From Seison nebaliae (taxonomy: Eukaryota; Rotifera; Pararotatoria; Seisonacea; Seisonidae), in the NCBI GenBank assembly GCA_023231475.1, contig JALJEE010001591.1:1-64000 (forward strand): a stretch of 64,000 nucleotides of DNA, read 5' to 3'. This document shows positions 13,007-25,415 of the stretch, one piece after another. Position 1 is the stretch's first letter. Every line of letters starts with the position of its first letter. The notes under the pieces were generated by a model, which worked only from the letters and a program-made list of their open reading frames with translations, made no database searches and was not told the DNA's origin. A program made the position numbers and the translations under genes.

Positions 13007-13364
13007 GATGAAGGTATTTTATAGGGTTTGTCTATTTTCAACTTTGTTCATGTTTAACAAAATATTTTCTTTTGGGAAATCAATTCGTTCTCTTTAATTT
13101 TAGTTCTTTTTCTGTAACAAACCGTTCAATTTTATAATTTAATAATCAGAAATATCATAAATAAAAATTTTAAAACTGACTATCTCAAAAACGAATCGAT
13201 GGACATAATCCAACAATTTTCTATTGTCAAAGCAAATAGATACAATTTATCTTTAAAGAGAAATGAAATAATAATAACGATTCAATATTAAACGATTTAT
13301 GTTGTAGGATTTATGGATATTAACATCAATCAAATCTCATTGTGGAGTGAACCTGATGATTTAT

Positions 13365-13679
13365 TTATTTATAGACATTTATATAAAATGGAATAAATGT
13401 CTTCATAAGAACGTGAAAATCTTCGAATTGTCGATCTCCGAATTGTTCGTCATTCATTTCAATTACTTCAACACTTTCCGACCTCACATAATAGAGCAGC
13501 GATCTAAAATAAGACATTATGACAACATCAGTTTTGTCATCGTTTTTCGGAGTAGGATTCTTATTTACAGATTGATTGGGTGGAGACGATGGAGAAGAAA
13601 GTTCATTCTCGAAATTGCTGCTGTTTAATTCCTTTGGAGTATATTCTTCTCCTAAATAGATGTATTCTTCTTTTATCAT
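13365..13679 (-). CDS. Small hypothetical protein
   Basis: A 104-aa open frame starting at the ATG at 13679, with an acidic, Ser/Pro/Asn-rich N-terminal half and a more structured second half (DVVIMSYFRSLLYYVRSESV). A possible 3' splice site ends just before GAATTTCCAATG, so the ATG may lie inside a second exon; a candidate short upstream exon near 13800 would continue the frame. I do not recognise a family. It could be a short orphan gene or the last exon of a longer one. Composition is more protein-like than in neighbouring spurious frames, but support is weak. Confidence 0.35.
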   Translation of the reverse strand: MIKEEYIYLGEEYTPKELNSSNFENELSSPSSPPNQSVNKNPTPKNDDKTDVVIMSYFRSLLYYVRSESVEVIEMNDEQFGDRQFEDFHVLMKTFIPFYINVYK

Positions 13680-14563
13680 TGGAAATTCCTATTTTCAATC
13701 ATCTATTCTTTGACTGTTTTCCCTATAATTTTCATTTTTATGTTCTATTCATTTTATACAGTTTTAGTGAAATTATACTTGCTAAATTTTCAAGTTACAC
13801 CTTAAAAACACAGGAATTTACACGAAGCCATGATAAGAATATGTAATGTTAAACGTTTACTGTCGAAGTTTCTTAATACAAAGATTTATAATTTAGATTT
13901 TAACTTATCTCTTAACAAGACCTCTTTAGCAAAAATAAACGTTTGATAGTGTTAAGGTTGTTTTACTTCATAATACTCTGTTAAGTTTTTATACGGATAA
14001 GCTTGTTAACAGTATTTCTGCCAATTCGATAACTGAATGCTAATCAATTTTTATTTGTATTTATAGAACGATATTGAAGAAGATTGAAATATTACTAGTA
14101 AAAAAAGAGTGTGAGAATGAAATGTAAGAAAAATTAATGATTCAAATTATTTAGGCAACATTTAATGTGCTGGTTGATGATGGGTGGAACAACATAGGAT
14201 AAAATTATTGGAAATGATGAAAATAATTGAAATGTTGACAAAATTTTCAATAATTACTTGACAATTTGTTGTTCGAAAGTTGTGACGAAAGGAGAAAATA
14301 AATTGAAAGTGGAATCAGAGGAAAGATATTACAAGTGGATAGAAGAAAAATGTAGAAACGATATGAATAACACAATAGATAAATGGAACGATATGATTTA
14401 ATTGAAGGAAAAAAGAATGAATAAAAGATTGCTTTGAGGTAGAAAATTTGAGTGAAGAGTATGGAGATTTTTCATAAGAGTTGACAGTAAATCATTCTAT
14501 GCAAAAAAGAAGAAAATTAATTGGAAATTTCGATTATAAATAAATCAATAAAAATTTGTATAA
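13680..14563. other. Intergenic, no gene seen
   Basis: AT-rich spacer between the small minus-strand gene and the 3' end of the Gln-rich gene. I see no protein-like frame beyond a possible short 5' exon of the left gene near 13800. Confidence 0.5.
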
Positions 14564-17500
14564 TTAATTTATCTCAATTTGAGAGCGGATTGCTTGTTTG
14601 TTTTCAAATTGTCTTTCGGATAAAATTTTCTCAAGTTTCGAGATTGTTTGCCCATTTGTTGATTCAACCACATTATTATTATTATTATTCGTTTTATTTG
14701 AGAAACCATTTGTGTCATTGTCCGAAGTCTCTGTTTCTCGTATCGATTCTTTCATGCGCTCAACTTCTGCTTTAGTTAACAGTTGATTGGATTGAATATA
14801 TCGATTAACTAATTCAGATAACGTCAAATTTGGTACATCGTTTTCAGGTTCAGAAGTAATGGTATGTTGATTCAATTGAATGTTTTCTTGCTGTGTTGTA
14901 TCATCAGAATGTGATTCTGTGTCATTTGTCATCGGAGTGTCAATCTGTTTGACATTGTCAGATGTTGAAAGGAATTGTTCCATATAATAATGAATGAAAT
15001 GGTTTAGAGATGCATAAATATTATCTTCATTATCAGTTGCTGGTGATGAAGTATTGGACGTGACGAAATGTCCATTGTTCATGCAAAACAGTTGTAGAAC
15101 TGAAGTAGTTGAAATCGAATAAATGGAATTGATATATAATAAAATTTTGGTATAAGAAAAATTATTTTGATTTTCTACACAAATCGATTTCAATCGATGT
15201 TGTATGGCATTAATCTCTTTCGTTTCGGCTTCAACTGAAAAAGGAAGAAAATATAATAAAATTGAAAAATTTTGGCAAACCTGTTCGATAAATGATCAAT
15301 TCTTTTAAACAATCTAACAACGATTGTGATAAGTTCATACGGTATCCTTTGTTAAGAACTCGTTTCAAATTATCAATATCCGATTTCGTAGCATAATTGT
15401 TAGAATTTTGTGATTGAGGTTTATTTTGAGAAGTTGAATTATTAGTGTCGAAATAGACAGGAGTAACGAAAAATTCAAATCGATTTTCAATCATCTTTAC
15501 AATGAGTAGTCGGGCAAAGGCAATAAAGAACTGTTGGGATAAAAGTTTGGATGATTCATTGTTATGGAATTTGTTTGCTACGATGTCTGTTTGGGTAAAA
15601 TATCGTACTAATTTTATGGTGAAATCTGCTATCTTCGAATAAACTGTTGGAAGTGTTCGTCGAGCTATTTGTACATAAGAATAGTTAATAAATTGTTGAC
15701 GTTCTTGCTGTTCTATCTTCTCAATTTTATCATTGCTCACTGATTCTTTTGTAACATTAACATTCATTTCTTCGTTGTTTACTTGTCCTTTTACCATCAA
15801 TGCATGAAGTTTGGCATTCTTTTTTAAATATTCTAAATTTTCATTGGTTCTTCTTTTCTTTCCGCTAGGCGTTGGCACACCAAACAATTTCCATAATGGA
15901 GATGTGTTTTCTTTGGAAAAACTACCATCACTGCTGGTGCTAGAGAACGATGTATTTTTTGACTTGGGGTCATCCGAATTAGAGGCATCACTTGCTGTCA
16001 ATCTCATATCATTAAAACCATCGATACATGTAGTGCTAATTGTACTGTTTGTATCATTAGTGGAAGAATTTGATACTTCCGTCTCCATTTCAGTATTTTC
16101 GTAAGTATTCTGGTTTTCTTGGGGTAAAAGATTTGATGTTAAATCATGACAAGATTCATTCGATGAATGTTGAGTAGAATTGGCTTGTGATGAATTGGCA
16201 TAAGATGTATGATTGGTTTGATCACTTTCTGATAGAGTAGTATTAGTAACAACTACAGTCGAAGTAGGACTATTATCAGATTCAGCTACTGGTGGAAGAA
16301 GTCCAACAAATGAACTATATATTGGTTGTTGTTGTTTGGTTTTATGTCGTTCTTTCGTCTTCTCTGTTAAACTTTTAACGAAAGCATTAAATTCTTCACT
16401 ACTGTTCTGAGATTGAGCGCAACTTCCATTACGACGATTGGCATTCATTTGTTCAGTACATTTCGGTACAAGACTACCATATTTATTGTTAATTATCTTT
16501 GAAGGTTTTGTGGAACGTTTTCCATTCTTTCCGTTAGCAGCATTTAGTGAATCACTTTGAGAACTGTTACTACTACTTTTACTTAATCGTCGAGCATCTA
16601 TATCTTTTGGAGGGTGATACATATTATCTGGAATAACATTGGAATCCATTGGTTTGGTTTGATCATTAATTCGTTTTTGTTCCAGAATCATTTCAAGAAC
16701 TTTCGCTGCATTAATCGTTGAAGTTGTTTGCTTGTTTTTCAATGAAATAATGGCGTTTGACAAAATTTCAGGTGGTACATTTTGTACTAGTAATTGTTGT
16801 TGTTTTTGCTGCAATGAATGACCAAATTGATCTTGTTCATTTATTTGGGAATTAGTAAGAAGATTCTGTATTAAATTCTCATTATTCGTAAGAGATATCA
16901 AAGACTTCTGTTGAGACGAATTGTCGAATGATTTTTGAGTCTGTTGTTGCAATTGCTTTTGTAACTGTTGATGTTGTTGTTGCTGCTGTTGTTGTTGTCG
17001 TTGGATTAATATTTGTTGTTGCTTTTGTTGAGCAATGAATTGAACAATATTGTTCGATTGTTCATTTACTTCGTTTATTGGTAAATTTGAATTTTCGTTC
17101 TTGTTCTTATTATTAAGAGCACTCTGCACTAACGTTGCTAGACGGTTTAATAACGCTTCTTTTGATTGATCTGTTTGATGATCCGATTTCATTTCATTTT
17201 CCTGAGGATCTTCTTTCCATCTGTCATTAGAATAATTCTTCAAATTTCCTGCTATAACACTTCGATTATATGTGGAGAAAACATCGAGATTATGCGGTTG
17301 CGGTTGATTGATTAGCATTGGATTAATTATTTGAGCATTTGGTGATAATTCATCGTTTATCGAACCAATTTTTTCTTGTTTGATTTCTAATTGAGAATTT
17401 GATTCAGATTGATTTACTATTAATTCTCTTCTTTGATTTAACAGTAAATTGACTTTCATTAACAACGAAGATCTTAATTTATCGTTCTCATCTGATTCAT

Positions 17501-17625
17501 TTTTTGCCAATTGTTCGTTAAGTTGTTGTTGTTCGTATTGTCGTTCTTCTTCTTTTTGTTTCAATTGTAATTGAATTTGTTGTTGAAGTAATAATTGTTG
17601 CTGTTGTTGTTGTTGTTGCTCTAAT

Positions 17626-17657
<32 letters not shown>

Positions 17658-18821
17658 TTGTTGTTGCTGAAGTAATGTTTGATGTCTATCGATAAACTTC
17701 TTCCGGTCATCATATTCGAGAAGTTGATTTTTCTGTATTAAATTTTGTTGATTGGATTGACTTATGTTCACTTTATTCTCCACGTTCACTTTCGAATTAA
17801 TTGCTATTAATTGATGGTTGTTATTCTCATCTGAATCAACGTCAGCTGACTCCGCTCCAATATCATTATTGAGATTTTTTTGGAAACAACATTCCAATGT
17901 TTGTCGGAGTAATCGAGGTATTTTAATTTTTTCTGTTTCGTCATTTTTCAATTCGAGTAGACCAGTATATGTTCCGACAGGAGAATCGCGACTCTTATTA
18001 CTACTGCAACTACCTGAGCTGCTAGTGCAACTTTTGCTGGTTGGTTTGTATCCACTACTTGCGCTATGACGTCCACTACTACTTCCGCTGTGATGGTGTT
18101 CATCGTCAGAATAGGAGAAAGAAGAATCCTCGTTTTCTGTAATATTTTTTCTTCCTTTACTGTATTCTTTCGCAGTCGATATTTTATGTTGCAACGTTTT
18201 GTTGTTCAGAAATTTGGTTAAACAGTTTTCCAATATCTCTTCTGTTGTCTCTCGTGACAATAATGGCTTATTCATATTCCCGTTATAATCGTTATCCTTT
18301 TGATTATTGTCATTATTGGGATTATTATTTAAGGATTTATTGATGGCGGTAGTCAAAATATCAGTTAATGAATTGAGTGAAGACGTATCAATATCTTTCC
18401 GAAGATATTTTCTTTTCAACTTTTTTTTTCTCTTAATATTCTGCAATGAACGATGCGAAGACTTCGGTTGCACTTCACCTTCCTCTTCTTCGTCATCATC
18501 CACGTCCTCCTCATTTTGTTCTAAATAGGATTTACTTTTATTTTGCTTAACTATTTGAATATGTTCCAAATTACGTTGCTTTTCATTAATTTTTAGAAAA
18601 AGATTTTGGAACAATTCCATTTTCCTATCTGAATCATTCGTGTTCATTTGATATAATTGTGTACGGTCACTAGGAAATTGATTTCCATCATTGAGTGAAG
18701 ATTTTTCCGGTCTAGACTGATGTCCATTTCCGTAGTCGAGAGTGTTTAGTAAATTTTTCTCTGTTTTGTCCACATTCTCGTTTTTGCACAATTGTTGATA
18801 GAGTACTGATTGGAAACTCAT
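14564..18821 (-). CDS. Large Gln/Ser/Asn-rich protein with possible nuclear-receptor-like ligand-binding domain
   Basis: Two exons, 18821-15281 and 15234-14564, separated by a 46-bp intron, give 1403 aa. The ATG at 18821 is the first in frame; the frame is open a little further up to a good 3' splice site (pyrimidine tract ending TTAG near 18859), so an upstream coding exon is likely. The first 1000 residues are disordered, with long polyGln runs at 17580-17680 and 16960-17030 and Ser-rich stretches. The last 350 residues are helical. IADFTIKLVRYF, LLSQQFFIAFARLLIVKMI and EINAIQHRLKSIC followed by YTKILLYINSIYSIS recall helices 3, 4/5 and 9-11 of a nuclear-receptor ligand-binding domain. No zinc-finger DNA-binding domain is visible in this window. 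If the resemblance is real, it would be a ligand-responsive transcription factor or cofactor. The gene is firm; the family assignment is weak. Confidence 0.5.
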
Positions 18822-21800
18822 TTGTTTCTTCAATTTAACATAACAATACTTATCTAACAGTTGTAAGAAAAATTGAAGAAGAAAAAAAAGAAATTAAAAA
18901 AGAATAAAACATTATTAATAATTGCTAATTTTCTTAAATATATCGCAATCTAACAGTATTATAATCATAATCAGTTTCTTTCATCATAATTTCGATTTAA
19001 CAGTTCTCTCGTGGAATGATGACGATAAGAGATTTATGGTTTTAATGAAAGAAACGAAAACAAACGAATAAAAAAGATGGAGAGAAGGAGATTTCAAAAA
19101 TTACAAAAACGAAGTAAAAATGTTTGTTGAAGATTCAGTTGAAGTTCCTTTACAACAAACCCCATCTCAATCGTCATTCTTTACCACTTATATAACGAAG
19201 GTACGTGATGATATAAGTAAATCGAAAATATAGGTCAGCTGATGATGAGGGATGAGAGACAATAGAAAACTCCTTTTCGTAGTTCACACTTATTTCTCTA
19301 TGGTCCTCTATCTTCTTTCTTAACATTACTAACGATATTAGTGGCCGCCATCTATCTGGATGAACATTATGAATTCCCTCTTTCCCTTCGCGCATTCATT
19401 CTTGTCTTATTCATCATTAGGATGAAAGTGAATTTCTATGAATAGACAAGAGACGGACCCACACTTTATATTCATAACTTCATTATCAACTGACGAAAAA
19501 ACAAGTGGAGCGAATGCCATCGTTTTGTATAATTGTCAATATTATCTCGATTTTATTTTCTTTCCACATTTCGTTGTTCGGTTCACTTATTATCTTGACA
19601 TGTATGAACAAAATAAACGAGAATGCCCTCACCACAGACCAGCTGTCGAATGCATTCACATTGCATTCATACTCCCCTCAGTCGATATGGTAATGCATAA
19701 TAAAATTAATTTCTGTAAAAATAGACGTACAATCGCTACATGTCATTGTGGTGAAATCAATTGAATCACAAACAGAAGCCATCTATGAATGACCGAGATA
19801 GCTAACAGTATTCTCCAGTTAGTAGTCCAAATGTTATCAGCAACTTACATGTACAACATTACTCATCTCATGTTATTTAATTGGACAAATTGTGGAAATA
19901 ACTAGAAATTCACATTAAAAATAATTGAGAAGAAAATAAAACGGAAGAATGAATCAATTTATGTTCGACCTATAAAATATTCAAAAAGAATCTGTATAGT
20001 AACCATTCATTTAAGAATATTTAAGAAGAATTAATACAATTCTGAACATCATAAGCAATTTCCTATCTCCATATTATCCAACAAAGATGTATTCTACTTA
20101 CTCATATACGAAAATCTAGAAAATCTTCAAAATTTCTAGTTATTATATAAAAATGTGTCGCAAAATAGTGGATTGATGACCTATTAACATCTACTTATCA
20201 CTTCCAAATTTTTGTTAAACTAAATTTCTTTTCCAAAATCAGCGAAGAACATCAGAGAGTATTATCCCTTAAGATATTCCTTTCAAGCATTTTTTTTCAA
20301 ACCCAATAAACGATTTTTTCCGCACATTTTTTTTCCAAACTGGACACAGGAAATCAATAAATTGCTTTTGCACCTAAGCAGCTGGTTTGGTTCCTATTAT
20401 TCTAATTGGCATAAAATATATAATAAAATTATAGGGAATGGAAACGAAAGATTACTTAAGATAAATCATGATAATATTCCAGCTGTTACGTAAATCGAAG
20501 TAAACTATCTGTAGAATTAACCCCGATATAATGTTACATTTGTCCACCATGGAGAGATTTAAGATGAATGAAACTAAAATGATGAAAAATGGATAGACAC
20601 AAATTATGTGTATGCCCATTAAGATCTATATGTAATGTACATACACATCTAGCCTATGGTCTCCGAGAACAATAATAAAAAAAGGTCAGAATAATAACAA
20701 TAATAATGAAGTCGGCTTTGTTGGAAGAAAAAGCAATGAAATTTAGTTGAACTCTCCATCGCTCCCAGTTTATTTACTTCGCATATGTCGACTGGTCTAC
20801 AATTCGGTTATTTATTATGTTATTTATAAAAAAAACTCTCTGTTTTGTGGCTCTTTCTCTTCTTTCGTATACATTCCATATGCAATTAATGAATTCCATC
20901 GCAACATTGTAGAATCAGTATTGTGAACTAAATTATCTGTGGTTTTCACGATTCGTCGTTTGTTACATATGTTGCGTCTTTGTTGAATCGAACGAAGAAT
21001 AAGCTAAGTCGTAGATAGGGAAAATAGAAAATCGTGAAGTAAGTATGAGTTGCGGTTTCTCTTCCACTTATGTTCGAATACGACGGTCAACTACTCTGTC
21101 CATTTCCTTTACTTTCATTGTAATATGATGAGTAGATACAATGTAACGAAAACAAGGAATTAATTGGGATAAAATAACTATAAAATAAAGGTGGTACATC
21201 AGTGGAATGCTATATTTGCATGGAAAATTCTAAGGAAATGGTCATTAGTATGGAAATGATAAGAACTGAAAAGTTTTTGTGGAAATTGAAAGCATTATAG
21301 ATAATTCCATCTTCAATTTATAGCTGGTATGTTCGTCGTATGAGAGTGAAGCGCCTAATTTCGTAACGTAAAGACAATATAGTCGAATTGTAAAGTGAAT
21401 AAAGTTGACTGCTTTTCGAATGGGATAAATTGTAAAGAAACAGATGAGTAGAAGCGAATGTTCTGCGGTTTCTGATAAACTGAAATGAAGTGGTTCATTT
21501 CTAGAAAGGAAAGTAGCAAATAGTCATTCAATATTACAACAGTTTCTTTTAATGCACATTGAAAATGAAAATTTCATGAGAAGAACGATAGAAATGAATT
21601 TGGATGAATAACAACAAAAAAGAAAAGGAATTGAGGAGAAGAAAACTGAAAAGAGAAAATAGACCAGATGCGTCGATTGAAACATAAAAGCGCCAACATA
21701 TTTAATAGGTCGACTGACGTGATATATCGTAGTCGGCAGACTGATGGTCAGTGTAATAAGTCGAATAATGTTGGTCATGAAGCAAAGATGTAGATGAAGT

Positions 21801-24800
21801 GGACCACTCATTTTGCCTCCCCAATTTCTACATTTCAACTCACACATTCAACCACAAATATCATATGTGAAACGAGAGTATAGACCACACATATTGTCGA
21901 CTGTCGTACAATGTCCATTCTTCTTCTACGTATAGTAAATGACCACAGCGCCAGTTTAACCTATTATTCTCCTATTATAAATACTATAACTATGGCCACG
22001 TTATGTTCTCCACATCCATTCTTCGATAACATTATATCTCCATGTTTCTACGCACCAATGTGTACATACGACCGCTTCAAGTCTATTCACGTCCAGTACA
22101 GTACTGGAGGGGGATTGAGAGGAGAAGGGACGACGAGACGAATGTATATTGAGTAGTGTGATTCCTGTTCACAATATTCTCTAATTTAACGAAATAACAA
22201 TGAAGTAATCATACGATGGTCCATCCTCCATCTTCTTCAGAAATCTAATGGTAAATATCGAATTATACAAATGTATTCAGCTGACATCCACTTCAACATT
22301 TGAAAAGAAATTATTTTCTGAATAACATTCGTTCTCCAACCTACACATTGGAAAATAAAAAAAATATTCGATGAATAAACAACCAAATGGCTAATCATTT
22401 TCCTTAAGTTTTTTACTATTATTCAAATTACTTGTTATCAAACCTTATGATAAATAATTTGAAAATGGGAGGAGATTTCTTAGTATTTATTTGAGTGGTT
22501 TTACTTTGGAAGAAAAATGATCCTGCTTAATAGAATGAACTTCAATTAATTAAACTTTGTGCAACACTTTATAATCACAACAACTCAACATTATAGAACA
22601 CTCTGTTAAGTTTTTAAATGGGATTATATAATTTCTTTACTTAACTACTGTAAAAACTAGAACGAAAAATTTCTAGATACATATTAATAAAGTTATCTGT
22701 ATAGTACAGGCATTAGTACTATCCTTTACCGATGACGGTAAGGAAAAAAAGATATTTTCGGACTCAATAAATATTCTCATCTTAATATAAAGAAAAATAG
22801 GAAGTATATCGACATGGAACACTAAAGTCATGAAGATTGTACATGAATGATATGATGGGAACATCGACGAAGAAATTCGAAATAATAGAAGAAAATGACC
22901 TTCGATAGTTATGTGCAAATTACTGCGAGAAATAATAAAAAAATTATTTATTGCGCTCTCCTTTCTCTATAAGGTCGATGACTTTTTTGTTATCTGTCCT
23001 TACCCACACCATCGTCATCCACATTAATCGTTGATTTTTATTGTTTTATCACAAAACTTTTAGTTCGAACAACATTTCTTAAAATTTACAATAATTCTTA
23101 CTGTTAGGATAATAAACAAGTTAATCATAATCTTCAACCAGAGAATATAAAGTAATTTTAAAATGTCCATCCTCATCAAATTTGAGGATTGCGATAGATT
23201 ACTATTATATATGAGAGATTACTAATAATGAATTATGAAGGAGGTAGGGTCAGATTAATGGAAAGATTAATAAAATTGTAACACTGAGGATAAAGAGAAT
23301 AAATTATAAATAATATTATTATATTAATATGTTAAATCGAAAAGAAAATTTAAAATCCTAATGAATTATAAATGACCGTCATGTCTTAATGTTTCTGTCC
23401 TTATATTTCGGAAGACCTTGACCTTCACCATCTTATATTAATAAACAAAAGCCATTCGAATACAGATAAACTATGACGCTAAACGTTTTCGTCACCCAAC
23501 TTTAATGTACATCAATAAAATTATTATTTATCTCAACTCTTTCCGTGAGATGCTTATGGTATTAAAGGGTGCCAAAATTAATTTCATTTTGCATTAATTT
23601 AAATTTATCATTTCAACGAATAGAGACACGAATAAATAAGTTTTCCTGCATTTCGTTTAATGGACGATGTTAATGGAACTATCTTTTTCATCTTTTTTCG
23701 TACGATTAATAGTAGAAAGTAGTTTTGGCTAGAATGCTTAACGGGAAAAAGAGAACGATTAATTGATAGATAATCAAACAAACTTTGAGAAAGGAATTGG
23801 TCACCTTTTTCTATTTCTCTTCCACGGTTTCCATAATGTTTATTCGTTCTCCATTAAGATAAATGGGAATAGTTTATGATGTGCATCTTCTAAAACTTAG
23901 ATGATAATATATCAATAATTCTCGATTATTTGTTGTAATTCCGATAAATTTCAAAATTTCCAAACGTTTCTACACGAAAAAATATTGAACGAACAAAGAA
24001 TGATTCGAATTTTTGTCGTGACATAATAATTTGATGATTAACTGCAATTTACAGTGGAATGATAATATCATACATGTTTCCCTCTCTGTGGCAAGTAGCG
24101 GGACCTTGAGAGATGATAGATACGATTGGCTTTTCCTTAGTTTCCCTTCTTGATAGAAATATGCCGATGGTAATACAGGATAAGCAACGGCAGAAAAGGT
24201 CATTCTTTTTAAAGGAAGGAATATTTCTTATTAAAATCGGATTAGAGCAAATCAATTCGATGAGAGAATGATTGAACGGATTTTCTTCAAACATTCATCA
24301 TCCTTTCGAAACTAATTTCAGATATTTCAACAATTCAGTATTTCACTCCAATTACTATCCTCAGAAAAATAATTTGGGATAACATTCAAACCAATTTGCT
24401 TGTCTCCAATAATCATCTTCGTCATTTAGTCAAGCTAAGGTCACTGGACAGTAGTTATGTAGGAAAGTCTAGTTCATGTCCATCTCTCCAAGGACATTCT
24501 CATGACATTGCTTTAATTATTCTCTTTCTATCATGTAATGTCGGAAGATATTTATAATATAGAGAATCCGAAGACTATATGAACCTGAAGACTCTAAAAT
24601 TTAGTGTCTTAATGTTGTTGCTACTTATATGTCCATGACAATGACGAGGATTAGAAGAATAGTAGATGGCCGAATAAAAATAAATTAGATATAACTAAAT
24701 TTTTTAATTTTCAGTCTCATGAGTGAATCATCTACGTAGGCAGCAGCACCTTAGCTTAGTCACCTAATAATGACCATGAGATTCTCTGCATTTGGAATAT

Positions 24801-25415
24801 ATTTATTTCATTACAAAAATTCATCTTCGTTCTGAAGGCTAACTTCTCCGGTACTACTCTATTTCTAACTAAACATTTAATATAAATATGTATGTTTAAT
24901 GGAATTCCGATGAGGTACAAACTCGATTTCGAAGAAGATTTTTGTCCAATCGACAAACATTTTGATTAATCGAAAGAGAATCATAATCGAAATAGTTTGA
25001 AATGGACAATTTCATGCAAAACGGATCGGTTTTTATCCTTCCCTTTTTAAAAGTTTTTGGATTCTGGTTGTTGGTTAATTATTCTTCAATTTGATTGAAA
25101 TTTAAAATATTTTAATAGTTTAATAAATAATGTAATGACATAAATGAATGTGCAAAGAGAAAGTTAACAAAATAAAATTTATGAAACATATGAACTGATT
25201 TATGTATAAGACATCCGGTTAGCTATTGAAAATATCAGAATAATATTTGAAAAATATTAATGGTATTGGCGGAACAACAACATGTATAAAAATAGAAAAC
25301 GACAATAATTTTAAGTAATGAATTGATTGCAAAATATTATGGTATTGATATTTGAAATGGGAAGACAGATCAAAACGATAGATAATTAGGAGAAAATTTA
25401 AAGGAATTTTAAGTT
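18822..25415. other. Intergenic or 5' non-coding, no gene seen
   Basis: A 6.6-kb AT-rich stretch without a convincing coding exon on either strand; the open frames are short and have no family features. Its left end carries a good minus-strand splice acceptor (about 18860-18900) of the Gln-rich gene, so part of this stretch is probably an intron or 5' UTR. The rest may hold promoters and enhancers for flanking regulatory genes. Confidence 0.5.

Noticed and set aside
18822-18860. Residues DKYCYVKLKK as the end of a nuclear-receptor zinc finger
   Set aside because: Only a loose likeness to CxYCRxKKC; the closing cysteine is missing and the segment lies beside a splice acceptor.
19438-19764. 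Plus-strand frame with Cys/His pairs (ECPHHRPAVEC, CHCGE)
   Set aside because: Considered as a zinc finger or as the missing receptor DNA-binding domain. Spacing fits neither, and it is on the wrong strand for the Gln-rich gene.
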